Positions 1-7,350 of a DNA stretch of 63,128 nucleotides are shown here, in pieces. The notes under the pieces are model-generated. The model had not been told where the DNA came from. It made no database searches and saw only the letters and a list, made by a program, of their open reading frames with translations. The stretch is from Ilumatobacteraceae bacterium (GTDB lineage: Bacteria > Actinomycetota > Acidimicrobiia > Acidimicrobiales > Ilumatobacteraceae), in contig JANYKU010000111.1 of assembly GCA_025358075.1 (NCBI GenBank), positions 1-63,128 on the forward strand, read 5' to 3'. Made by a program: the position numbers and the translations under genes. Within the stretch, counting starts at the first letter, position 1; each line of letters starts with the position of its first letter.

Positions 1-736
1 CGTCACCAAGGTTCATCACGAGGTGAAGGTCAGAGCGAAGAAGGGCTACCGCATCGTCTACGTCGGCCACGAAGGCCACGAAGAAGCCGTCGGCACGATG
101 GCCGTCGCTCCGCAGTCGATCAGTCGTGTCGAAAGCGTCGACGAGGTCGATGCTCTGCCCCAATTCGACGAGCCGGTCGCCCTACTGGCTCAGACGACAT
201 TGTCGCACCGCGACTGGTCGGGCATCGCCCAGGCCGTGACTGCCAAGTACCCCAACGCGTGGACACCGGGTCGAAGCGATCTCTGTTTCGCCACCACGAA
301 CCGGCAGTCGGCGCTGATGGCGATGGCGTCGAGATGCGACGCCATCGTGGTGATCGGATCGTCGAACTCATCCAACACCCGCGCACTCGAGAAGTTGGCG
401 ATCGAAGCGGGTTGTGCGCGGGTCTTCCGGGTGAACAACGCCGCCGAACTGCCCGACGACCTGCACGGCACGATCGGTGTCACCGCCGGCGCGTCCGCGC
501 CCGAAGAACTGGTCGACGACATCGTCCGTCGTCTGGCGCCACGCCATGGGGTCGAGCCGGTGAAGGTCACCGACGAGGACGAATACTTCCCACCGCCACG
601 AAACATCCGCGAGTTGCAGGCGGCGATCGGTACGGCTTCGGCGGCCATGCTCGGTGGATCGGTCACGCGGTCGGCGACGATGAACGACCACGAGTTCGCG
701 GCCAGCGATGTGCTCGCAGCCCTCCGCGTTCCGTAG
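1..736 (+). CDS. ispH: 4-hydroxy-3-methylbut-2-enyl diphosphate reductase (IspH), 3' part
   Basis: The reading frame is open from the first full codon of the window (base 2), so the gene starts upstream; about 244 residues are visible. IspH is the [4Fe-4S] enzyme that makes IPP and DMAPP in the last step of the MEP isoprenoid pathway. Seen here are the TKVHHEV stretch at the left edge, a TQTTLS motif, the cluster-ligand Cys in DLCFATTNRQ (Cys codon near 284), the GSSNSSNT substrate-binding loop and a GVTAGASAPE motif. All are typical and in the expected order. The N-terminal cluster Cys is outside the window. The GTG at 23 is internal and not the start. A CopD-like gene follows after 9 bp in the same direction. 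Confidence 0.95.
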   Translation, partial: VTKVHHEVKVRAKKGYRIVYVGHEGHEEAVGTMAVAPQSISRVESVDEVDALPQFDEPVALLAQTTLSHRDWSGIAQAVTAKYPNAWTPGRSDLCFATTNRQSALMAMASRCDAIVVIGSSNSSNTRALEKLAIEAGCARVFRVNNAAELPDDLHGTIGVTAGASAPEELVDDIVRRLAPRHGVEPVKVTDEDEYFPPPRNIRELQAAIGTASAAMLGGSVTRSATMNDHEFAASDVLAALRVP

Positions 737-745
737 CCTCCGCGC

Positions 746-1156
746 GTGCTGTCCCCTACTGCGACGACGATTCGACTGTTCCTCCACGTACTCGCCGCCA
801 CGGTCTGGGTCGGCGGGCAGTTCGCACTCGCCGGACTGGTCGGCACGCTTCGCCGCGAATCGCCAGGAGCCCCGCGAGCCGCCGCCCGGGCCTTCGCCAA
901 ACTGGCGTGGCCGGCATTCGGTGTACTTGTTGTCACCGGGATCTGGAACCTGACCGCGATCGACGTCGGCAACACCAGCACGAGGTATCAGATCACCGTG
1001 TTCGTCAAGATCACCGTGGCCGTCGCGTCGGCAGTGTTCGTGCTGATCCACTCACTCGGCAAGACCAAGTTGGCTCTGGCGCTGGGTGGCGCGCTGGGAG
1101 CCCTTTGCTCGCTCGCTGCCCTCTATCTTGGAATCCTGCTGCACACCGGCCACTAA
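746..1156 (+). CDS. small CopD-like four-helix membrane protein
   Basis: A 136-residue protein with four predicted membrane helices and short loops. The first helix carries a His (LFLHVLAATVWVGG) followed by a Trp-Val-Gly-Gly turn, a pattern common in CopD/DUF2269-like proteins that are often annotated as copper-resistance or haem-handling. A GTG start lies 9 bp after the ispH stop, so it is probably co-transcribed. It has no extracellular domain and is much shorter than full CopD. Substrate and function cannot be fixed from sequence; the family call is by overall look and moderately sure. Confidence 0.6.
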   Translation: MLSPTATTIRLFLHVLAATVWVGGQFALAGLVGTLRRESPGAPRAAARAFAKLAWPAFGVLVVTGIWNLTAIDVGNTSTRYQITVFVKITVAVASAVFVLIHSLGKTKLALALGGALGALCSLAALYLGILLHTGH

Positions 1157-1161
1157 CTAAA

Positions 1162-2367
1162 CTAGTTGCGCGGCACCTGACTCCACGGCACCTCACGGTC
1201 GACGCGAACATCGCCGGGCAGGCCCAACACGCGCTCGCCGAGGATGTTCTTCATGACCTCGGTGGTGCCGCCTTCGATCGAGTTGGCCCGACTGCGCAGG
1301 AAGGCCTTCTGCATCGTCTCGAACATCATCGCCGTCTCCGGTCGGATCATCTCGTAGCTGCGGTACAACATCCCCTCGGCGCCCATCAGGTTCATCACCA
1401 TGGCGTAGATGTCCTTGTTGAGATCGGCAAAGGCCATCTTGGCGATCGAGCCTTCCGGGCCGGGATCGCCCATCTTGCGATTCTGGTTGGCGCGGATGTT
1501 GGTGAGCCGCAGGACCTCGGCACGCGACCACAGCTTCATCACCTCGTCACGCGCGGCGGGATCCTTGCGCTCGTCGGGAAGGTTGGCCCACGTGGAGGTC
1601 AACGCCTGGATGGTGCCGGACCCCTTCTGCGGCATGATGCCGCCGATCGACACCCGCTCGTTCATCAGCGTTGTCAGCGAGACCCGCCATCCATCGCCCG
1701 GCTTGCCGAGCATCTCGGAGTCGGCGATGCGCACATCGGTGAAGTACACCTCGTTGAACTCGGCCTCGCCCGTCATCTGACGCAGCGGCCGCACTTCGAC
1801 GCCCGGAGCGTGCATGTCGACGACGAAGGCAGTGAGCCCGGCATGCTTGACCGCCTCGGGATCGGTGCGCACCACCAGCAGACCGAAGCGCGAGAGATGG
1901 GCCAGGGTCGTCCACACCTTCTGACCGTTGACGTTCCACTCGTCGCCATCGCGCACGCCCTTCGACGACAACCCAGCGAAGTCGGAGCCTGCGCCCGGCT
2001 CGCTGAACAACTGGCACCAGATCTCCTCGCTGGTGAACAGCGGCCGCAGGTACCGCTGCTTCTGCGCGTCGCTGCCCCAGGCGACCACGGTGGGGGCACA
2101 CATGCCGTGGCCGATCGGGTTGCGGTACATCGGGTTCGGCGCGCCGGCGGCGAACAGCCGCTCGTTGACCACGCGCTGGAGCTTCGGGTTGATCCCCAGA
2201 CCGCCGTACCCGACGGGGAAGTGCACCCACGCCAATCCATTGTCGTACTGGGCACCGAGGAACGTGATCGAGTCGTGCGTCTTCGGGTCGCACTCTTCCA
2301 GAAGCCGGGCCACGAGGTCGTCGAGCAGTTCCTCTGATTCACGCGGGGAGATTTCGGTGGCCGTCAT
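1162..2367 (-). CDS. acyl-CoA dehydrogenase family protein
   Basis: About 401 residues, the normal length for an FAD-dependent acyl-CoA dehydrogenase. Visible family blocks are the N-terminal helical part with GLGINPKLQ, the FAD-binding QLFSEPGAGSDFAGL region, the WNVNGQKVWTTLA segment and a C-terminal GGTTEVMKNILGERVLGLP. The last is the usual FAD/substrate C-terminal signature of actinobacterial FadE proteins. I chose the ATG at 2367; an in-frame TTG lies three codons upstream with GGAGG overlapping it. It is the last gene of a leftward operon, 50 bp after the flavin-reductase-like gene. The specific acyl-CoA (fatty acid, branched acid or sterol side chain) is not evident. Confidence 0.9.
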   Translation of the reverse strand: MTATEISPRESEELLDDLVARLLEECDPKTHDSITFLGAQYDNGLAWVHFPVGYGGLGINPKLQRVVNERLFAAGAPNPMYRNPIGHGMCAPTVVAWGSDAQKQRYLRPLFTSEEIWCQLFSEPGAGSDFAGLSSKGVRDGDEWNVNGQKVWTTLAHLSRFGLLVVRTDPEAVKHAGLTAFVVDMHAPGVEVRPLRQMTGEAEFNEVYFTDVRIADSEMLGKPGDGWRVSLTTLMNERVSIGGIMPQKGSGTIQALTSTWANLPDERKDPAARDEVMKLWSRAEVLRLTNIRANQNRKMGDPGPEGSIAKMAFADLNKDIYAMVMNLMGAEGMLYRSYEMIRPETAMMFETMQKAFLRSRANSIEGGTTEVMKNILGERVLGLPGDVRVDREVPWSQVPRN

Positions 2368-2417
2368 GACCTCCAACGATACTGGTGCACTACAACTACT
2401 GCGAGCGCAGCCAGCGA

Positions 2418-2999
2418 CTACTCCTCGTCGTCTGAGTCGTCGGCGACGTCGAATCCGGCCACGGCCAACCGCTGCAGCAACTCGTCACGGATGCTGCGCC
2501 CCGGTGCCCGCGCCTTGTCACCTGTCACCCGCCAACCCAGCCTGCTGGAGTACAGCAGTGGTGGCTCCTTCAACCGGCCGGCACCGACGTCGATCACGCG
2601 AGCGAAGAACAGATGGTGGTCGATCATCGGCTTGACCTCGAACGTGGTGCATCGCAGCCAGGCGATGCAGTTGCGCACGACCGGAAGCTGCGTGCCCGGG
2701 ATCACGTCGAGGTACTCGTCGGCGATGTACCGGAACCTGCGGCCGGGATAGGAGAAGTACTGGCCGACATCGACCTGATCACCGGCGAGGATGCTGACCG
2801 CGAACTCGCCGCTGGCGACCAGGAGTGGGTAGGTGTCGTGCTTCGGAGACACGCTGGCCATCACGATCGGCTCCTCGAAGCTGACCTGGCACACCCAGTG
2901 GCTGCAGTAGGCGCGGGTCACGCCGTCGTGATGGGCCCCGACGACCTGGACCCCCTTCATCATCTGACCGAGGCTTCGCTTGATGATGGGGTCGATCAT
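2418..2999 (-). CDS. flavin-reductase-like FMN-binding split-barrel protein
   Basis: About 193 residues. The N-terminal two thirds fit the flavin reductase / FMN-binding split-barrel family: a GVQVVGAH.DGVTRAYCSHWVCQVSFEEP core, SPKHDTYPLL, then GEFAVSILAGDQ. Such proteins reduce FMN/FAD with NAD(P)H or bind flavin as partners of monooxygenases. The start at 2999 overlaps the stop of the upstream SirB1-like gene by one base, which favours it over an in-frame start at 3020. The acidic tail (DVADDSDDEE) is unremarkable. No monooxygenase partner is adjacent, so the redox partner is unknown. Confidence 0.8.
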   Translation of the reverse strand: MIDPIIKRSLGQMMKGVQVVGAHHDGVTRAYCSHWVCQVSFEEPIVMASVSPKHDTYPLLVASGEFAVSILAGDQVDVGQYFSYPGRRFRYIADEYLDVIPGTQLPVVRNCIAWLRCTTFEVKPMIDHHLFFARVIDVGAGRLKEPPLLYSSRLGWRVTGDKARAPGRSIRDELLQRLAVAGFDVADDSDDEE

Positions 3000-3670
3000 C
3001 AGTTGAAGTGTCGCATCCACTGGCGGTGTTCGCTGCCCTCATCGGCGAGCTCGGGGAACGCAGCGCGCAGCGGTGCGAGTCGAGCAAGCAGCACCGGTTG
3101 GTCGCGCGAGAGGAGGCTCTGCTTCAAGTTGTTGAGGATGCGCAGCACGATGTCGCGAGAGCTCGTGGGCACCAGCATCGATCGACGGAACGCGGCGTCT
3201 TCACCCATGCGGCGGTGCCACGACGAGATCATCCCGGCTTCGTCGTAGCGCACGCCGTGTCCGAATGGGTCGGCGTAGGCTCCGGATCTCTTGTCGCGGA
3301 TCACGAAGTGTCCCGGCAAACCGACGCCGACGATCGGAACGCCGAGTCGTTTCCCGACCTCGATTGCCACGACGCTGAGGGTGATGGGCATGCCGGTGCG
3401 CCTGGCGAGCACGTCGTGCAACAGTGAGTTGCGCGGATCGTGGTAGTCGTCGCTGTCGCCGGCGAACTGACCCGACGCGAACAGCGTGTCGACGATCCCG
3501 TCGAAGGACGCGGGACAGGTCTCGGCAAGCTTGTCGAGCGCGAGGAGGATCGAGCTGACGTCGGCGTTGAGATCGATGGTCGAGGCGACGAGCGCGCAGA
3601 GCAGATCAAGGTAGTGATCGGCCGCCGCGACGTTGATCAGCCCGGCAAAGCGGCGCGCTGACGAGATCAC
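2999..3670 (-). CDS. SirB1-like transglutaminase-fold protein
   Basis: A 223-residue protein. Its middle matches the SirB1/transglutaminase-core-2 family: HDPRNSLLHDVLARRTGMPITL, then GVGLPGHFVIRD and YADPFGHG. These proteins have a transglutaminase fold and in most organisms no known enzymatic role. The GTG start overlaps the stop of the upstream oxidoreductase gene (GTGA), which indicates translational coupling. The neighbours are oxidoreductases and do not suggest a specific task. Confidence 0.85.
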   Translation of the reverse strand: MISSARRFAGLINVAAADHYLDLLCALVASTIDLNADVSSILLALDKLAETCPASFDGIVDTLFASGQFAGDSDDYHDPRNSLLHDVLARRTGMPITLSVVAIEVGKRLGVPIVGVGLPGHFVIRDKRSGAYADPFGHGVRYDEAGMISSWHRRMGEDAAFRRSMLVPTSSRDIVLRILNNLKQSLLSRDQPVLLARLAPLRAAFPELADEGSEHRQWMRHFN

Positions 3671-4599
3671 GCCTGAAGGGCGGTGTGCTCGTGCAGCTCG
3701 TCGAGGATCGCTGCCAAGCGCATGCTCTCTTCCATGCCGAAGACCGGCTTCTGCTCACCGGCGACGACTGCCTCGAAATGAGCGACCATTCCGGCGTAGG
3801 CATTGGCCCCGGCGCATTCGACGGTCTCGACCGAGCCATCGCGGCGCTCGATGATGATCTGACTGGCGTCGGGTGGCCCCGGAACATACTCGCCGGGCAA
3901 CTCGACCAGGCCGAGGCTGGCCGACAGCGCCATCTGCTTGCGAAGTGGTGCGTCGAAGCTGACATCGAAGGCCGAACTGAACCCACTGCCCCAGTCGATC
4001 CATCCGGCCATCGACGTGTCGACGCCGAGCTCGTTGCGCGTCGCCGATGCAGCCATGGAGACCGGATCGCGGGCCGCCATCAGCAGGAACGGGGCGATGC
4101 AGTAGATGCCGATGTCGAACAGGGCACCGGCACCGCGGGTGTCGATGCGATGGTCGCCGCTGCTCATGTCCATGGGATAGCTGAACGAGGCACGCCCAGA
4201 CCGCAAGGTACCGAGCGAGCCATCGCCGGCAAGCGCAAGCAATGCGTGGGCTCGGGGATGGTGTGGCCACATGTAGGCCTCGAGGATCGTGACACCGGCC
4301 GCCGCGGCGTGGTCGAAGAGGTCGGCACTGTCGGCCGGCGACATCGTCAACGGCTTCTCGCACAGCACGTGCTTGCCCGCGTCGATGGCGCGGTGGCTCC
4401 ACTCGGCGTGAAGGTGGTTGGGCAGCGGGTTGTAGACCGCGTCGATGTCGTCACGAGCGAGCATGTCGGCATACGGCGCGAAGTCGCCGCCGCGCCTGCT
4501 CGGTGCGTCGACCACGACGTGACCGAGTTCGTCGAAGGCGGGCTTCAGCGAGCTGTGGTAGATGCGACTCGACCCTCCGAACACTCCCCAACGGATCAT
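3667..4599 (-). CDS. Gfo/Idh/MocA family NAD(P)-dependent oxidoreductase
   Basis: A 310-residue protein with an N-terminal Rossmann start (RWGVFGGSSRIYHSSL), a DDIDAVYNPLPNHLHAEW segment and the family's catalytic HVLCEKPLTMS with the conserved Glu-Lys-Pro. Next comes a C-terminal alpha/beta domain (GAGALFDIGIYCI). Members oxidise sugars, inositols or related polyols with NAD(P). The start is an ATGA overlap with the aldehyde dehydrogenase stop, so the two are likely translated together. The cofactor loop GGSS is a variant of the common GxGxxG. Substrate unknown. Confidence 0.88.
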   Translation of the reverse strand: MIRWGVFGGSSRIYHSSLKPAFDELGHVVVDAPSRRGGDFAPYADMLARDDIDAVYNPLPNHLHAEWSHRAIDAGKHVLCEKPLTMSPADSADLFDHAAAAGVTILEAYMWPHHPRAHALLALAGDGSLGTLRSGRASFSYPMDMSSGDHRIDTRGAGALFDIGIYCIAPFLLMAARDPVSMAASATRNELGVDTSMAGWIDWGSGFSSAFDVSFDAPLRKQMALSASLGLVELPGEYVPGPPDASQIIIERRDGSVETVECAGANAYAGMVAHFEAVVAGEQKPVFGMEESMRLAAILDELHEHTALQA

Positions 4600-5975
4600 G
4601 CGCCGAGAACTACCATCTTGACTTCGGTCATCTCTTTGATCGAATACGCCGGGCCCTCTCGGGTGTTACCGCTGTCGCGTACGCCACCATATGGCTGCTG
4701 GTCGGCCCGCCAGGTCGGTACCTCGTTGACCAACACGCCTCCGTAGTCGAGGGCATGCACGGCCCTGAGCGCCTTGCCGATGTCCGACGTGAAGATCGCG
4801 GCCTGCAGACCGAACGAGGAATCGTTGGCCAGCTCGAGTGCATCGTCGAGCGAGTCGTACGTTGCGATCGCCACGACGGGCCCGAACACCTCTTTGGAGC
4901 AGACCTTCATGTCGGGCTTGGCGTTGCTGATGACGGTCGGCCGCAGCACACCCTGATCATTGAGCGAACCACCGGTGAGCACCTTTGCGCCAGCTGACTC
5001 CGCCTCGGCGACCCAGGACGCGACACGCTCGGTCTCGTGCCGGGAGATGAGCGCCGACACATCGGTTGCCTCGTCGAGCGGATCCCCCACAACCAACGAG
5101 TTGACGTGATCGACCAAGGCCGCGGTGAAGTCGTCGGCGATCGAGCTGTGAATGTAGATGCGCTGTGTCGAGATGCAGCTCTGACCGGCGTGGCTGAAGC
5201 CGGCCATCTTGATCTTGGCCGCTGCCGTCTTCCAGTCGCCGTCGGGTTCGATGATGACCGGCGCGTTGTTGCCGAGCTCGAGGCCGACGCGCTTGCGCGG
5301 GGCGCGGGCGCGGATGCCCCAGCCGACATCGGGAGACCCGGTGAACGTGATCAAGGCGATGTCGGGATGGTCGACGATCGCGTTGCCGACCGTGCTCCCG
5401 CTGCCAGTGATGACGTGGAGGTAGTCGGCGGGCAGACCGCATTCGTTGATCAGCAGCTTGGCCAGTTCGATGGAACTGAACGGTGTCTGACTGGCCGGCT
5501 TGAGCACGACGGGACAGCCCGCGGCGATTGCCGGGGCGAGTTTGTGGGCTACCAGGTTGAGGGGGAAGTTGAATGGGGCGATCGCGCCGACGACACCGAT
5601 CGGAACTCTGAGGGTGAAGCCCAACTTGCCTTCGCCTGCCGAGATCGCGTCGAGTGGGATCATCTCCCCCGACAGCTTGCGCGCCTCGGCGGCGGCGAAT
5701 TGGAACGTGCCGACGGCGCGTTCTGCCTCGGCGCGGGCCGTCTTGATCGGCTTGGCCGCCTCCTTGGCGATGATCAGGGCGAACTGATCGCGGCGCTCGG
5801 TCAGGAGCTGGGCGGCCCGGTCGAGGATCGCCGCCCGCTTCCAGAGTGGCAGCGGTGACTTCAGCGCCGCCTTCGCCGAGGCGACGGCCGTAGCCACGTC
5901 GTCAGCCGTTTGCGCGGGGATCTCGCCGATGACCGAGTCGTCATAGGGCGAGCGAACAGTGATCGTTTCTGCCAT
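4596..5975 (-). CDS. NAD(P)-dependent aldehyde dehydrogenase
   Basis: About 459 residues from the ATG at 5975. ALDH-superfamily hallmarks are all present: the PFNFPLNL segment, VVLKPASQTP, the ITFTGSPDVGWGI loop, the general-base Glu in LELGNNAPVI (the usual second Gly is Asn) and the catalytic Cys in HAGQSCISTQR. The C-terminal KEVFGPVVAI and FGLQAAIFTSD blocks follow. The enzyme oxidises an aldehyde to the acid; the particular aldehyde is not evident. It heads a leftward five-gene operon. A longer start at 5999 would overlap the ATG of the divergent gene; the start chosen lies 8 bases after a TATCGT -10 box. Confidence 0.92.
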   Translation of the reverse strand: MAETITVRSPYDDSVIGEIPAQTADDVATAVASAKAALKSPLPLWKRAAILDRAAQLLTERRDQFALIIAKEAAKPIKTARAEAERAVGTFQFAAAEARKLSGEMIPLDAISAGEGKLGFTLRVPIGVVGAIAPFNFPLNLVAHKLAPAIAAGCPVVLKPASQTPFSSIELAKLLINECGLPADYLHVITGSGSTVGNAIVDHPDIALITFTGSPDVGWGIRARAPRKRVGLELGNNAPVIIEPDGDWKTAAAKIKMAGFSHAGQSCISTQRIYIHSSIADDFTAALVDHVNSLVVGDPLDEATDVSALISRHETERVASWVAEAESAGAKVLTGGSLNDQGVLRPTVISNAKPDMKVCSKEVFGPVVAIATYDSLDDALELANDSSFGLQAAIFTSDIGKALRAVHALDYGGVLVNEVPTWRADQQPYGGVRDSGNTREGPAYSIKEMTEVKMVVLGA

Positions 5976-5983
5976 GTCGATCG

Positions 5984-5991
5984 ACGATACT
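5984..5991. promoter_or_regulatory. divergent promoter with overlapping -10 boxes
   Basis: Leftward, TATCGT (5984-5989) sits 8 bases before the ATG at 5975. Rightward, GATACT (5986-5991) sits 6 bases before the ATG at 5998. The boxes share four bases. The spacing implies leaderless or near-leaderless mRNAs in both directions. Confidence 0.5.
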
Positions 5992-5997
5992 TGGCCC

Positions 5998-6753
5998 ATG
6001 GCCGCCCGTCACCCGTATCTCGAATGGGACGGCCCTTTGCCGTTCGCCCACCGAGGTGGCGCCAGCGATGTTCCGGAGAACACGATGGAGGCATTCGAGT
6101 ACGCCGTCGACCTCGGGTACCACTACCTCGAGACCGATGTGCAGGTGACTGCCGACGGTGTGCTGGCGGCTTTCCACGACAACGATCTGCGGCGCACCAC
6201 CGGGCGCGCCGGCAAGATCAGCGAACTGCCGTGGTCGGAGGTGTCGAAGGCGCTGGTCGACGGCAAGGCTCCCATCCCACTTCTCGAAGACCTGCTCGGC
6301 GCATGGCCCGAGGTGCGGATCAACATCGACTGCAAGTCCGATGCTGCTGTCGACGCGCTCATCGCCACCTTGCGCCGCACCAACTCGTTGCCGAGGGTGT
6401 GTGTCGGCGCGTTCAGCGACTCGAGGTTGCGCCGTCTCCGCAAGGAGCTGGGCTCCGACTTGTGCACCTCGCTCGGCCCGATGGAAGTCGCACTCCTCCG
6501 ATTCGGATTGCTGCGTCACTTCTCCGCGTCGGCCGCGCAAGTACCCGTGAAACAAGGTCCACTGACGATCGTCAACCAGCGCTTCATCGATCGCGCCCAT
6601 CACGCCGGCCTGCACGTTCACGTCTGGACGATCGACGACGCCGCAGAAATGGGGCGGCTGCTCGACCTCGGCGTCGACGGAATCATGACCGACCGGCCAG
6701 TCGTGCTGCGACAGGTGCTCGAATCCCGAGGCGTCTGGAACCTCTCGACCTGA
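5998..6753 (+). CDS. glycerophosphodiester phosphodiesterase family protein
   Basis: About 251 residues with a complete GDPD TIM-barrel signature. The sequence contains the HRGG catalytic His near residue 17, PENTMEAF, the metal-binding ETDVQ, the second catalytic HD (AFHDNDL), INIDCK and the C-terminal HVWTIDD and GVDGIMTDRP. Such enzymes hydrolyse glycerophosphodiesters to glycerol-3-phosphate and an alcohol. There is no signal peptide, so it is probably cytoplasmic. I chose the ATG at 5998, just after a -10 box; upstream in-frame GTG/ATG codons (5959, 5974) lie inside the divergent aldehyde dehydrogenase start. Confidence 0.93.
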   Translation: MAARHPYLEWDGPLPFAHRGGASDVPENTMEAFEYAVDLGYHYLETDVQVTADGVLAAFHDNDLRRTTGRAGKISELPWSEVSKALVDGKAPIPLLEDLLGAWPEVRINIDCKSDAAVDALIATLRRTNSLPRVCVGAFSDSRLRRLRKELGSDLCTSLGPMEVALLRFGLLRHFSASAAQVPVKQGPLTIVNQRFIDRAHHAGLHVHVWTIDDAAEMGRLLDLGVDGIMTDRPVVLRQVLESRGVWNLST

Positions 6754-6766
6754 CGACTCGTCGTCA
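6751..6766 (+). terminator. short inverted repeat at the glycerophosphodiesterase stop
   Basis: TGACGAC-TC-GTCGTCA forms a perfect 7-bp inverted repeat that includes the stop codon. No T-tract follows. The loop is only two bases, so a real hairpin would lose the innermost pairs. The 137 bp up to the next gene otherwise show nothing I can name. Confidence 0.25.
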
Positions 6767-6890
6767 ATCGTCTGTGACGTAATGAGCTGAGCCGAATTTT
6801 CGGTGACGCTCGACGATCTGGGCGCCAAGCTGCGTCTCGCCTCGCTGATCACAGCGCAGGCCGGCACCCAGATCTGCCGGGAGGGCCAGC

Positions 6891-7328
6891 CTATTTCGTC
6901 ACTGACGATTCGGAAGGGCCGATGTGCAGGGTGAGGAGGTAGCCGGCGGCGAGGAGTACGGCGCCGACGAAGGCGACTGATGCGCCGTATTCCACGGAGA
7001 TGATGGAGATCGGCGAGGCCGACCTCACTGCGGCCGCCACGCCTCCGGCGTAGACGATGGCGACGATCGTGACAGCCCCGGTCACCCACTTCCGCGGGTA
7101 CCACAGCAGCGCCACCGAGCCGGCGAGCAGCAGCGGCATGATCGGCCACAACCTGAGGCCCCATCCAATGAGGTCCGACCGCGAGTAACCCAACCGCTCG
7201 ACCAGCGAGAAGATCTCATAGCTGCTCCGCTTCCGAGTCCCCGAGCGCAGCCATGGCAGGAAGGTGCCAATGGCGACAACGACCGCTCCGGCCGTCGCCA
7301 CGATCCTCCCGATGAGAAGCCGCTGCAC
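6891..7328 (-). CDS. hypothetical four-helix membrane protein
   Basis: About 145 residues from the GTG at 7328, with four hydrophobic segments. An N-terminal helix is followed by an FLPWLRSG-type Trp-containing loop, seen in many short actinobacterial membrane proteins of unknown role. The longer start (ATG 7352) would overlap the start codon of the divergent gamma-glutamyltransferase gene. The GTG instead lies exactly 6 bases after a TACGCT -10 box, so I prefer it. No recognisable catalytic motif; function unknown. Confidence 0.65.
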   Translation of the reverse strand: MQRLLIGRIVATAGAVVVAIGTFLPWLRSGTRKRSSYEIFSLVERLGYSRSDLIGWGLRLWPIMPLLLAGSVALLWYPRKWVTGAVTIVAIVYAGGVAAAVRSASPISIISVEYGASVAFVGAVLLAAGYLLTLHIGPSESSVTK

Positions 7329-7334
7329 TGCGGC

Positions 7335-7344
7335 AGCGTAGGTT
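7335..7344. promoter_or_regulatory. divergent promoter: two -10 boxes sharing one TA
   Basis: In AGCGTAGGTT, the right half TAGGTT (7339-7344) is 6 bases before the ATG at 7351. The left half read on the other strand, TACGCT (7335-7340), is 6 bases before the GTG at 7328. Both fit TANNNT-N6-start, the leaderless layout, and they share the central TA. Confidence 0.6.
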
Positions 7345-7350
7345 CCGACC

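Noticed and set aside
259..2337. A 692-codon open frame on the plus strand.
   Set aside because: It is antisense to ispH, the CopD-like gene and the acyl-CoA dehydrogenase, with Arg/His-rich composition and no family motif; a high-GC shadow.
5941..7164. A 407-codon open frame on the minus strand.
   Set aside because: Antisense to the glycerophosphodiesterase, whose motifs are complete; no coherent protein content.
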